From: Pseudeuparius sepicola
Lineage: Eukaryota; Arthropoda; Insecta; Coleoptera; Anthribidae
Direction: 5' to 3'
Assembly (NCBI GenBank): GCA_963920635.1
Contig: OY987299.1
Location: 119,041,373-119,105,372, forward strand
DNA length: 64,000 nucleotides
Of the stretch, positions 23,431-34,860 are shown piece after piece. The position numbers and the translations under genes were made by a program. The notes under the pieces are model-generated. The model had not been told where the DNA came from. It did not search any database and saw only the letters and a program-made list of their open reading frames with translations. Position 1 is the first letter of the stretch, and the number at the start of each line of letters is the position of its first letter.

Positions 23431-24767
23431 GATTTTCGTTAAAAGTTCCAGTTTGCAATGTATTTTTCTCTCTTATACATACATCCCCGGAATACTCGAA
23501 ATGCGGCTCCCAATGGATGAATTTTATTCAAAAACACTGCCTGGTTTGGGCGAAGCAAGTTTAATAAATATTTAAACGGAAAGCCATTTGCAACAGAGCG
23601 TTTATTACTAGGTAATAGAGTAGAAAATGTAATATATGAAATATTCATTCCTAAATTGAAACTCCGGCGGCGGGTATATCTACAGATATGCCATGTGTGT
23701 TAAACAAACGGAAAATCTGTAAACAACCCTGGCACGCAATGAAATTGCTTTTCTATTGGCCGTAGTGGCACAGTAACACAGCAACCTGTTTTTTCCACGC
23801 CTTGGAAATAATATCGAGACAATCGAATGTGTCTGTGTTGATCAATCTGGATTTGTGTGTTTTTATTCCCACTATTCTATATATAGGCATTGCTAAATCG
23901 ATGATCGATATCGATATCAAAGATTCATTAATAATTTGGACAGATAGGTACAAGGTGTTCATAGTTATATTTTACTTCTTAACTTTTTATTTTTTTACCT
24001 AGAAAAATGCTAAATAGACAAATTCTAGTATTTCAGTGAATTTTCGGAAAAACAATTGAAGATTGAGTAACAGGGATATAGATTTAACTATGGGCGTTGA
24101 GTGAGGAATTTCATTCAACGCTATGAGTTTTTAAATAGAACACCATATATATAGATGTTATATATTTGGTGTAGCTGTTTGGAAGAAATTCGACCTTGAC
24201 TAAATAGGGCTGAAAATAACTTTTTGGACACTGAAGTGCAACACCTTATATAATTTTTCACGTAATTGTTAGAAAACACACATTTCCATGTACAACTTTT
24301 TTATTAAATTTTTTTTCTAGTTCAGAAAATAAAAAAGTTAAGGGGAGGTGAATAATAACTCTAGTTCATGACTTCAGAGATGCATATACCAAATCTCTAG
24401 AGACAACTGAAGAGGCTATTTACGGTTTTTGTATTGTGTTTAATTTGAAATTTGTTTTTTTTTTGTTTAACAACACATTTTTTTACTAAAAATAGTTTTT
24501 TTTTTCAATAAAATCACTTAGAATTCTCTACTGTTGTAATTGTAAGTACTACCATTGTAAGTAAGGGATGATTTCACGTGGAGAGGGCCATTTTTGTCAG
24601 AAGTTAACTCTTTTTAGTTACATTTTTATCTTTAAAAACGATAAACGTTAAGAAAATTATGGTTTGTTGAACTAATTCTAGGACATACGGTATATATCAG
24701 ATATTGACAAGTTCATGGATTCAAATTTATGTAGAATATAATATACTAAAAAAAATTAACAAAAAAA
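23431..24767. other. intergenic, nothing recognised
   Basis: No supported exon. Low-complexity T-rich runs are common between 24300 and 24540. Confidence 0.4.
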
Positions 24768-25687
24768 TTAAAACCGACTTCACAAATTTGCCCGTATGCA
24801 CATTTCAACTAAAATGTTAGAAATATTTTTTTCTTTCTAAATTGAGTTATTTTTGTATTTGGTGACAGTCAACACAAGGAATTTAAATTTATTTAGATAT
24901 GAATACATCATATCCTACATACATGACTTACTGTCACCAACTCCAAAGATAACTCAATTTAGAAAGAGAAAAATATTTCTAAAATTTGTTGTTGAAATGT
25001 GCATACGGGCAAATTTGTGAAGTCGATGTTATTTTGGTAACTTTTTTTTTTAATTCCTAAATTTTTTTGTTAATTTTTTTTATTATTTCTTATTTTTTAA
25101 TGAATTATTAAGATATATGGAAATCGGTCCAATATTAAATTCCATCCCCTATTTGTCCAACCTTAGGATTGAAATTTTTCTCTTCAAATTTAAATGTGAC
25201 CACCCCTAAGGTAACCCCTTTCTAATAAAATAAGAATCATGCAAATCGGTCCAATATGAACTTTCAACCCCTATTTATCTACCCTTAGGGGTGGAATTTT
25301 TTACTTAAATTTAAATGGGACCACACCTAAGGTACCCCCTTTCCAGTAAAGAAAGAATCATCGAAATCGGTCCAATATGAAATTGCATTCCCTATTTTCC
25401 ACCCTTACGGGTGGAATTTTTTTTTCAAATTTAAGTGGGGCCACCTCTAAGGTACTCCCTTTGTAATAAAAAAAGAATCATCGAAATCGGTTCAATATTA
25501 AATTTTATCCCCTATTTATCCACCCTTAGGGGTAGAATTTTTTCAAATTTAAATGAGACCAAGGTATACCCTTTCAAATCAAAAAATATTATGTCCAAAT
25601 CGGTTTATAAATGACGGAGTTCTGAGGTAACAAACATAAAAAAATACAACCGAATTGATAACCTCCTCCTTTTTTGAAGTCTGTTAA
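24768..25687. mobile_element. TIR element containing a 120 bp minisatellite
   Basis: The ends are TTAAAACCGACTTCA and TGAAGTCTGTTAA. Next to the left end is an inverted repeat (about 24773-24855 with 24945-25027). The rest is a tandem array and a right-end segment with ACCTCCTCCTTTTTTGAAGTC, a terminus I recall as widespread in insect repeats. There is no coding capacity. The superfamily is not assigned. Confidence 0.65.
25110..25620 (+). repeat. tandem minisatellite, about 120 bp unit, 4+ copies
   Basis: The landmark AAATCGGT recurs at 25121, 25243, 25364, 25484 and 25597, giving periods of 122, 121, 120 and 113. Each full unit contains a CCACCCTTAGGGGTGGAA-type dyad and a CCTAAGGTACCCCCTTT-like stretch. 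The array is embedded within the TIR element. Confidence 0.85.
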
Positions 25688-25763
25688 AAATGCATTGTTA
25701 TACTACATATGTTAATAAATTTGTTTTATTGATTTTTTGCTATCATTTCATGCCCTGTCGACC

Positions 25764-27496
25764 TACAGTGTGACCCACCTTAAACCGGATCACCCTATAA
25801 AATTTGTATTTGTCATCCGATTTTGATCGAGTTTTTTTTTACGATAGGTCATCAAAAACTATATTTTAGGGCAAAATGATCCATTTCATTTTAAAAAACT
25901 ATGGCCTACTATTTTTATGTCGAAATCGAAAAAAAAATCATATTAGGCATATTTGTATAAAAATTGTGACGATGCCACTGGATTGGGCGTCCCTGAAAAA
26001 GGGATTTGCATCAAATTTTGTAAAAAAATATCGAACAATAAAAATTCTAGAAACCAACGAAAATCGCCATTTTAACTACCTATTTTACTTATCTACTCGC
26101 TTAAATCAAGTTGCATGGGGAATGAAACCAATTAAAACTGTAACTTGCTTTATTACAAATAGGTATGGTATAAGTACAGGCGCGGCCTCATAAATGTTTC
26201 CACTAGGCATGAGAAATGAGCAAGAAATCAAGAATTTCGGGTAAATACGGCTATACGTTGCCCCAATTCTTATTTATAAGTGGATTTACTTTTATACTGC
26301 TCCTTGGTGTTTTGGGATTCAGGTATCGTAAAATTACGACGAATTTCTTTGAGTGTCAAAGTGGTATTAGCTAAATAAGTATAAGTATGATTGTTTTATT
26401 ATAGAAGAATCTCGTAGTGGTTTTTTACATTGGTTTATTACACTTCTTTATCTTAACCGCGAACCAAAACTTTGAAGTAATTGAATTTTTGAAGCTTTCC
26501 CGGGTGAGGTTCTGATGCTTCCCAGGCCCCCGAAAAATCGAGAAATAAGAAAAAAACACGCAATAATTTCCAAGAGTGGTTTCAGACGATTTTCCGTCGG
26601 TTCCGTTGATTCTACAGCCGTCCCAGTTTCCCAATAGTGAATCGGGAAAATCTCTTAGATATTCGACGTTCTTTTTGGTACCGGAGGAAAGTACCTACGA
26701 CACCCAATTAAGAGATTTACCACCTCCTTCGATTTTTAGAACGGCTCTATTCGAGGTTGTCGAAATACTTTTGCGAAAAAAGCTTTCAGTGTCCGTGGGC
26801 AGGGTTGTAAGATTTTCCACTATTATTCAGGCAATCTGAGGCCTGCCTAACAGCGCCGAATTTACTGTTTTTCGCATCGTAACTTGCAATATCGCGTAAG
26901 GCAATGTCGCGTAATAAGATGTTAGCATAGCCTAAGGTATTCCTTAGGCTATGATGTTAGGTCACTTACTCCTTTGATATTATGGCTGGTTTCAAACCGC
27001 GAGAGAGGGGAGGGGTAAATGCAACGTTGTCAGTTGAACTCCGTTGTGACCGAACGTATTGGAACGGGCCGCCCCTGTACCTAAACATAAAAAAGTAAAG
27101 TTAAAAAGAAATTTAATTTTTTTATTACTTAATCCACCATTTACTTAGTTAAATTTTGCATACCTCATAATTTTTACATTAGGGTTTTTGTATTTATAGG
27201 TATAATTACATTAGTTTTATTTCTAACAAAGTAAGTAACAGTTTAATTGTTTTAATCCACATTCAACTTGATTTCACTGCAGTTGTGTAGTCAGAATTTT
27301 TTAAAAAATATGCCTAGTATATTTTCTCAAATTTTGACCCAAAAAATATGTCGTAGTACGCCTTGGTCTTTTCTTAAATCAAATGCGCCATAAAGTACAG
27401 TTTTTGAAGACCTATCGTTAAAAAAACTCGATCAAAATCGGATGATAACAAATTTTATGGGGGTGTTCCGCGCGGTTTGAAGTGGATGACACTGTA
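25764..27496. mobile_element. fold-back element FB3, 1.7 kb
   Basis: The left arm (25764 to about 25870) pairs with the right arm (about 27390-27496) through the block TCATCCGATTTTGATCGAG and flanking sequence; ends are TACAGTG and CACTGTA. The long middle (25880-27380) has no mirrored partner and includes a less AT-rich tract, 26440-27080, with no recognisable protein. Either the arms trap a large unique insert or two solo ends lie in opposite orientation. Confidence 0.6.
26926..26953. repeat. 28 bp palindrome
   Basis: CATAGCCTAAGG is followed by TATT and CCTTAGGCTATG, a perfect 12 bp dyad. It lies in the unpaired middle of FB3. Confidence 0.7.
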
Positions 27497-28364
27497 TAAT
27501 AATAATATACCTCATATTATTAGCAATTATAATAATGGATTAATATAATTAACAGTGATATTATGCCCATGTTGAATGATTACACAAAATAATGGAAATT
27601 TTTTGCTATTTTGTTGGATATATATATGGATAATGCCAAACAAGGCTAATTTGATCGAGTGTCGGGAGCAAACATGCTTTTGCTATCTATAGGTATTTAG
27701 ATATCACAGTTTGCAACGCAAAATAAAAACCCGACAATACTGTTTTTTAAACTATTGGCAGCGCTACACAGTTTTAACTTCTAAATCTGAATGCATGGAA
27801 TGCAAGCGCCTGCGTGTTTCTAGCATCGGGTCATGCATGAAGGGAAAACTTCAGAAATAAAGGTCCGTTTTAGAGAGTCTACATCAGAAATTTGGTGTTC
27901 CACAAATATTTTGACATTATTAACAAAAAAACAGTCTCTAGCCTTCTAAGCCAGGATTTTGGTATTGGACTTCCCAGTTCACCGAGGATATGATTATGAT
28001 GACATGCTTACGCTCTAAGTTTTTATCTTGGCTCACATATAAAAAAATATCTTGATGTTTTTGTTATTTTAACCGATGATTGCTGAACACGGTCTGAGTT
28101 CGCTAATGTATTGTAAAATATAAAACTACATATAACAGATAGCTGAGGACATATTAATAAACATAAGCCACCATCCATTATTTAAATTCCAGACAATGCA
28201 GTCTGGCATTGCGGATTCTTTATCAGCAAATTCATTTTTTCGCAAGTTGCCTACCGATAAGGAGCCGAGAGGAAATATCGTCACTTCCATTGTTCCAAGT
28301 AGAGATAACTGGTTTTTACTCTTTTGGGGCGTGTGCGAATATATTTTTTGAATGTTCGCAAGAT
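27497..28364. other. intergenic, no gene recognised
   Basis: No supported exon. The open frame 28209-28445 runs into the hAT element and is not credible as a gene. Confidence 0.4.
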
Positions 28365-28372
28365 TTTGAACC

Positions 28373-30110
28373 CAAGGCCGTAGCTAACAGGGGGGAGGTG
28401 GGGGAGCTTCCCCCAGGGAACGGCTTCACAGAGGCGCCAAAATAGACAGCAGCAAACATTTTTGGTCTAGGGAATAAAACAGTATTTTTCAGAGTGGATA
28501 ATATTAGCCAGCCCTGTTATACATCTTTAAAAAGTCCTATAGGCCAGGGAAATTACGGTAAAAAATAACAAAACCTAGACAAAATTCATAACCGCATTTT
28601 TATAATGCCATCACAAAATATTGGTAATAAATGTTTTTTATACAAAATAAACATACGCGTGTGGGTGTTTTTTAGAAGAATACATTTTCTTGTTGTAATA
28701 AAGACGGCATAAATATTGACTGCGAATTTTAAGCTGCATTTATTAGTAATTAGTAATTATTATAATTAATTATAAATAAGTATTAGTAATTTGAGATTGA
28801 TAAATTAAACAGATTACGTTTGCGCAAGTATCCGAATGATGTAAAAATGACATTTTGCGTAATATTTTGTTGGGCAAAAATATTAACTGCGTTTTTATTA
28901 TTTATAATTACCTTAAAAATCAAGTATTAACAGTTTGTTCTGAAATTAAACATATTATTTCGCCGCAAATCGCATTTTAAAGAAATTTGAAGCTGTCTTT
29001 GAGAGAAAAATTATTAACTGGCTGATTTTTGTTAAACTTTGTAAGTGGATACTAAGTCTTGTTACATTTTTTGAAATTAAACAAAAATTGGTAAGTAATA
29101 TTTTTGCTCTACCGATACAAATGACAAATGACAGTTGACCTACATGCGCCCTTAATAAATGTTTAATTTCGCTATATGTGATTTATAGTATATTACATAG
29201 CGAGAGTGGTAAATAGCTTATTACGCATGAGTGGAAAACATGCACACGAGCCGCGCAGCGGCGAGTGCTGTAATTCCACGAGTATGTAATAAGCTTACAA
29301 CTCGAGTTTTGTATTATAATTTTTCTTCGACGAAAGAAAAACTATTATAATAGATAAACTATACTTCTGATTATCTGACAGGCAACAATTAGTATGTTGG
29401 CCTACTAATCGAAGCGCGTAAAGCATAACATACTCTCGCGTTTTCGGTTAATTCAGAATTCAGTAAAATTGTTTTATACTGCCATTGTGCTAGTGGGCTA
29501 TGGATAGAAGTCAATCAGCAATGAATCCAGACCAAATTAACAAAAAAATCAGAGGCGGCATGTCGACGACAAAATCCAATAAAGAATTATATTAATTTTT
29601 ACGAAGAAAGCTGGACAATACATAAGTAAAGCCGTTTCGTCATTTCGTCAATAGTTTAGTTGTGGACAAGTTAAGTAGAGAATGAAAGGTCATTTAGTCA
29701 GTTAAAAATTATTAAAAATAAGCTGGACTAAATGAATATTTATTAATTTATTATTAAGTTGCGAAAAAGGGATCTTGCCCATAAGATAAATTTTGAAGAC
29801 CTATTCGTTTCTTGGGGAAAACTCAAAGAAAGGAGAATTAAATTAGAGTACAAATTTTGAGTTTTTAATTTTAAAATGTGCATTTCATTGTTTTCTCCCA
29901 AAAATGTACAAAAAGTATTAGAATTAAACAAAAACGTAATATGTATAAGTACTTGTTCATTCAAAACTTAATAGTTTTGAGCATAATCACCACACCACAC
30001 AAAAAATATTATCGAGATTGAATTAATTGCCTGTGCAACGTTTAGAGGGCGCCAGATCTCAGTCCCCCCCCTCCCCCCCCCCCTAGTGAAGCAATGTCGC
30101 TATGGCCCTG
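28373..30110. mobile_element. hAT-like non-autonomous element with G-rich ends
   Basis: A perfect 8 bp duplication TTTGAACC flanks the element at 28365-28372 and 30111-30118. The ends read CAAGGCCGTAGC and, in reverse complement, CAGGGCCATAGC, each followed within about 25 bp by a G run (GGGGGGAGG on the left; a long C tract at 30065-30083 on the right). This fits the CAGNGGCGTAGC-like ends of hAT elements. It is 1,738 bp with no transposase and contains the shared module at 29187-29400. Confidence 0.8.
29187..29400 (+). repeat. shared CGAGTG/GCAGCGGCGAG module, copy 1
   Basis: Nearly identical to 34209-34407. It holds TATTACATAGCGAGAG, a CGCGCAGCGGCGAGTGCTG core, CACGAGTATGTAATAAGC, and a TTTTTCTTCGACGAAAGAAAAA hairpin. 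This copy has about 18 bp (near 29297-29314) missing from the other. It is nested in the hAT element. Confidence 0.75.
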
Positions 30111-30292
30111 TTTGAACCAAGATGTGCGATGTATTGTTTGATTTTAGATAATAAAATATACAAAAATGTTAGACACCAGTGATCAATTGTTAACAGCAAC
30201 ACGAAACTAGGTAGGTAGGACCGTAAACATACTTGAATGTAAAAATAGTAGGTAACAAAAATAATATACTGCTACAGGTTTTACGTAAAATA

Positions 30293-31457
30293 TACAGGGT
30301 GAGTCATTAATATTGGCACAAGGTGCAACTTTTGGGCCATAATATTACGATTGAGGCTAATATGCCTTATAGAAATGTTGTGTCTTTAAGAGATACAGGG
30401 TGGTAAAGTTCATTTTTTGAAATTGAATTATGGGTACATCTCCCGAAATAATCAAGCTGCTGAACTGAAATTTGGCACTGCTGTGTTTTTGGCGATGGAG
30501 AATAAGCTGAAAATGTCAATTTCGCCGTATCTCACAGAGGGTGCCACTTGCGCTGTTCTTGGATCGTGATTTTACTCGTAACTTTTTTGAGGTTATCTTT
30601 TTAGTCCCGCAGGTCCATCATTTTAGTGCATCTTTTCATTCTGCAAGAAAAAGGTACTCTTGTTTCATGACGATCAAATCAACCGTTTGCGTTGAAATTA
30701 CCAAAACGTGCCCCAAATCACCTGTTGACTTCAATATTCGAAACATAAAATTTTCACCTACCACTTTCAAGTGTTACAGATCAACTGTACCATATAAAGT
30801 GAAAGAAAAATCCCTATGAACAATGTACCAAAAATTATTCGCTTTCAAAATAGAAAGGATTGAATTTGACAAAATTTTGATACCATTTCAAGAAAACCAA
30901 TGGTGTTTTGACCAATGCCCATTTGGCATTTGTTTCATCATTTTAAATGTACAGTTGATCTGTAACATTTGGAAGCAGTAGGTGAAAATTTTATGTTTCG
31001 AATATTGGAGTAGACAGGTGTTTTGGGGGCACATTTTGCCGATTTCAACGCAAACGGTTGATTTGATCGTTATGAAACAAGAGTATCTTTTCTTGCAGAA
31101 TGAAAAGATGCACTAAAATGATGGACCTGCAGGACCAAAAAGATAACCTCAAAAAAGTTACGAATGAAAGCACGATACAAAAAGCGCAAGTGGCGCCCTC
31201 TATGAGATACGGCGAAATTTACATTTTCAGCTTATTATCCATCGCTAAAAACACAGCAGTGTCAAATTTCAGTTCAGAAGCTTGATTATTTAGGGAGATG
31301 TATAGCCATAATTCAATTATTTCAAAAATTGAACTTTAACACCCTGTATCTCTTAAACAAACAACATTTCTATAAGGCATATTAGCCCCAATCGTAATAT
31401 TTTGGCCCAAAATATATGCGGTTGGACTATGTGCCATTATTAATGACTCACCCTGTA
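30293..31457. mobile_element. fold-back element FB4 (ACAGGGTGAGTCATTAAT ends)
   Basis: The ends TACAGGGTGAGTCATTAAT and its mirror are flanked by TA on both sides (30291-30292 and 31458-31459). Outer modules of about 100 bp are followed by an inner ACAGGGTGGTAAAGTTCA (about 30396), mirrored near 31330-31350. The inner core (about 30396-31350) is shared with FB5 (40073-40960), but the outer modules of the two are unrelated. No transposase is encoded; a frame in one arm is mirrored in the other. Confidence 0.85.
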
Positions 31458-32053
31458 TACCTAGCTACTTATAAAAACATGACGAAGGAACGATTTTCTT
31501 AAACTAATAGCGAAAAATGTCCAACAGGTTCCTTCTGATGAGTAAGTAGGTAGGACCTATAGGTCATGGGTGAACTTTTTTTTGGTATTAATTTTAAATT
31601 CAAATTTATAAAAGCGGAACCTAATTTATTCGACCTTGAGACTTTTTATAAGGAAGATAACTATAAATAACCCAGAATCGCCAGGGAATTGTTGTTTTAC
31701 ATAAAATAACGCTTATTCCACTATTTCAGCCAACATTTAAAACTTATTTTATACAAATTGCTACTTGAGAATACTCTTTCATCACTTATATTGGGCCCCA
31801 CAAAAAACAAAACATGGTATGATATGGATGATAGAAACATGTATCAATATCCCTATTCGGGGGCAAATTTTCGAAGCATAACCCAAGTCTAGGAATACTA
31901 AAGTCGGCTCACTTCTTTGTTCTCTCGGAAAAGCCAAAAATTTTTTGCGACTGGTCGTAAATCAACGTCAGCTTGCACGCTTCGCATTTACGAGGGTCGA
32001 CTAACGAAATCGCGGTCAAGCTAGTTATACGGGGGCAGGTTCATATTGACTTT
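31458..32053. other. intergenic, nothing recognised
   Basis: The stretch 31910-32030 is less AT-rich but no reading frame or repeat end could be supported. Confidence 0.4.
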
Positions 32054-32062
32054 CCATTATTT

Positions 32063-32106
32063 ACCAAAGTCTACAAATATTAGTATACCTATTTGTAGAC
32101 TTTGGT
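32063..32106. repeat. 44 bp inverted repeat (17 bp stem)
   Basis: ACCAAAGTCTACAAATA pairs perfectly with TATTTGTAGACTTTGGT across a loop of 10 bases. A related GTAGACTTTG occurs again at 32216-32225. Confidence 0.7.
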
Positions 32107-32455
32107 ACAACATTATTTGTGTAGGTAAGTGTATACTTTTAGTTTTTGGTAGGTGCAGTTAAATTAAAATACAAGGTAGCTATTACCAGAATCTTACATA
32201 ATTAGTAGGTATATCTGTAGACTTTGATTGGAACGTGAGTAAAAATGCATTTTTTTATGTTTTACGTTCATTTTTAATAAAGCCTAACAAAACATAGAGC
32301 GGACAAAAACATAAATAACAAATAAATATTTAACGACAAGGAGTTAAACTAATCATATCTAATTTTTAATCCTGTAGTAAATATATATTATATAAATTGA
32401 TATTAAACAATACAGAACAAAATATTAGGCATACGTACCTACACAAGCATGCGTC

Positions 32456-32832
32456 TTACCCAATGAATAAAGAATCCCAGGAAGGAGTCGAAGCTCTATG
32501 GGCATTATAAAATATGTGAGACGGAAATCGCCCTGTATGGAAACTGAATTTTGACAAAATATTTTTATATTTGACAGTTGTGACGGTGGTTTGTGCTATT
32601 AGATATTTGTGTAGTTCTTCGATAAGTACTTCTTGGAGATCTATTATGGTTAGCTGTGCAGCCTGCGGCTATTCCGTGACTACCAGAACAAAATGTTTGG
32701 GGGATAACATTCCATCGGTAAGTACTTTTGTAAACCCGAAACGGCATGCCGCCATATGCAGAGATTGGACCGGTCCAGCGTAAAGCCCAAATTTGCTCCT
32801 TCCCGGGGTTCTTTATTCATAGGTCTTACCAT
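32456..32832. mobile_element. short element with inverted ends, 375 bp
   Basis: The left GAATAAAGAATCCCAGGAAGGAG (two parts: GAATAAAGAAT and CCCAGGAAGGAG) is mirrored at about 32796-32830. A plus-strand frame at 32571-32783 includes a short cysteine pair (SCAACG) and a GTAAGT donor near 32719. It is not recognisable as a domain, so no gene is claimed. Confidence 0.45.
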
Positions 32833-33620
32833 AAGCTTCTGGCAATAATCTTAATGGGACAGCCGAGAGGACAGGGGCCGCAGTTTTTACTAAACGTTTT
32901 CCGGACGAAGTGAATGACTGGTCATCAAAATGTGCCTTGCAAATTCTTATAGGTTTATATGCCTCTTCAGGTGGACTATTCGCAAATTTATGTTCTCCGA
33001 TAAACCCTACGGCATTCTTCCATTGCTGGCACCTTCAAATTTTCAATATTTTAATATTATATCTATATTATTCTTCAATTAATACCTAAGTATTCGAATG
33101 TCACATAAAAATGTCTTAATTTTTGTAGGTAGGTACCTCAAACTCAATCTTACCTTTCAGGGTCTTTAGGAAATGAAAAAAGGGTAATATAGTCTTTTGA
33201 ACTTTGAACTGGTTTTACAGCCATCCGCACTGCAGTAAAAAGCGTTACTAGGCATCACTACAACACAGTCACGGTCGGTCGGTAATATTTTGCGCGCACC
33301 CGGTAGAATGCGAACGAACCGCTCTCAGCTACACTCTATACATCTTATTTTCTTACAAGATATCGATCGGCTCGATGAGGAGGGGAGCAGGAGAGGGCAA
33401 TAGGGAAACGTTTACACAAGGCCGAGTGCCCGGACTTATTAGTATATCTCTGGACGCTGACATAACCTTGGGTTTATATTAGGACAAATCCGGAGCTACA
33501 AATTCACGGTCAACCGACTGATCTGTTTTTCTGCTACAGCCCATAAAAACAGTTAACCTAACCTAACCAGCTACACAGTACAGTCCCGTTTTTCAAAAAA
33601 AAAATTTTAACCTGGGGCAG
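32833..33620. other. intergenic, no gene recognised
   Basis: Contains CCTAACCTAACC at 33556-33567, a short telomere-like run common in insect DNA and not a telomere. No exon could be supported. Confidence 0.4.
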
Positions 33621-33800
33621 TCCGCATAAATCCGAATGCCGGGGCAAGCCGTATTTCCATCGAGGCTGGCGGCGGCGGGCGGACAACAACCACAAACATC
33701 GGAACGTCGGCGGGGCCGCCTATTATCATTATCGGCACTCAGACCTGTTGCGGCTCGTCCTCTATATCCCGCCGGAGCGGGGGCGATTTCTCCATTAGTT
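33621..33800. other. GC-rich CpG-containing island
   Basis: In an otherwise AT-rich window this stretch is rich in CGG and GGC (for example GGCTGGCGGCGGCGGGCGG) and CpG. It could be a promoter, a conserved first exon or part of a repeat; the open frame across it (33636-33845) is alanine- and arginine-rich and looks like a composition artefact. Confidence 0.35.
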
Positions 33801-34208
33801 CATTTGTTCAGTGAACACCCAATTAAATTTCCCAAAACCGCATAAATAACAATAAAATTATAAATTCAATTTTAATATTTTTATTATTTTCGTACGCGTT
33901 ATTTTCTATTTTTTTATATGCGCCACTGAGCAACGCTCTTGCCGGATGCTCGGTCGGTGTCGGTGCGATATCCAGATTGAACGCGAGATGTTTCCGCAAA
34001 TGCCTGTGGTTGGAAAGAAAGGTTATCAAATCAGACAGTTTTTTCTTGTTTAGTTTTTGCGAACACAGACTACATCAGAATGGACAAAAACGGGCGTTAG
34101 GGATTTATCTCATTTATCAACAAAAATTTAAAAAAAAACATAGATCTTCGAAATATTGGCAATGTTGATTTTTATCAATTATTAGATTCTGGCTATCGAA
34201 AAGCAATA

Positions 34209-34407
34209 ATAGTATATTACATAGCGAGAGTTGTATAAACAACTTATTACGTATGAGTGGAAAAGTTGCGCACGAGTCGCGCAGCGGCGAGTGCTGTAAT
34301 TCCACGAGTATGTAATAAGCTTATAATTTTTCTTCGACGAAAGAAAAACTATTATAATAGATAAACTATACTTCTGATTATCTGACAGGCAACAATTAGT
34401 ATGTTGG
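34209..34407 (+). repeat. shared CGAGTG/GCAGCGGCGAG module, copy 2
   Basis: A direct copy of 29187-29400 with a deletion of about 18 bp and few substitutions. Both copies end at AGTATGTTGG. It lies upstream of the hAT transposase pseudogene. Confidence 0.75.
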
Positions 34408-34750
34408 TTAGTTGCTATGGTGACGCGGATGCCGCGCTAACAAGGCACCCGTGATAATTGCGTTTTAATAAGAACAGATACGTAATGTTTTTATTACGTG
34501 TCAGTCATTACGTGTTAGTGTTCGTAACAATGGACTTACTTATAACCTGAACCGTCACTTAATAGGTATGTTACTAGCATAGGAGTAGAAAAGAGACTTT
34601 AACGAACAAGTAAAAAAAATAAATTTTGTCCCGTCTTATTGACTGCGTAAAATTTTGTGGCGTATTCGAGCTAGTATTGCGAGGACATGACGAGTCATCG
34701 GGGAGTTTAAATCCAGGAATATTTATGAAAATGCGAGGTGTATTTTCGTG

Positions 34751-34752
<2 letters not shown>

Positions 34753-34811
<59 letters not shown>
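34753..34811. repeat. (AT)n microsatellite
   Basis: About 29 uninterrupted AT units, just 3' of the hammerhead when read on the minus strand. Confidence 0.95.
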
Positions 34812-34813
<2 letters not shown>

Positions 34814-34820
34814 AAAAGGC

Positions 34821-34860
34821 ATGGTAGAGCGCTTTCGGCTTACGCCATCATCAGTACCAC
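34821..34860 (-). ncRNA. type I hammerhead ribozyme
   Basis: Read on the minus strand from 34860: stem I strand GUGGUA, core CUGAUGA, one extra U, stem II GGC-GUAA-GCC, core GAA, the self-complementary AGCGCU (34833-34828) that forms stem III, C17 at 34827 as the cleavage-site base, and stem I partner UACCAU (34826-34821). All conserved core positions are present; stem I pairs over 6 bp with one U-G wobble. A palindromic stem III of 3 bp is the hallmark of minimal hammerheads that work as dimers, as described for Penelope-like elements and retrozymes. The one deviation is the extra U between A9 and stem II. Predicted cleavage is after position 34827 on the minus strand. Confidence 0.75.

Noticed and set aside
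25110..25620. CRISPR-like array
   Set aside because: Units of about 120 bp are contiguous and diverged without spacers; this is a eukaryotic minisatellite.
32571..32783. Possible second THAP domain (SCAACG start)
   Set aside because: Lacks the FxxP, W, C-x2-H and APTxF landmarks that are clear at 38240.
33556..33567. CCTAACCTAACC resembling the insect telomere repeat
   Set aside because: Only about two and a half units, a word common in insect DNA; no array.
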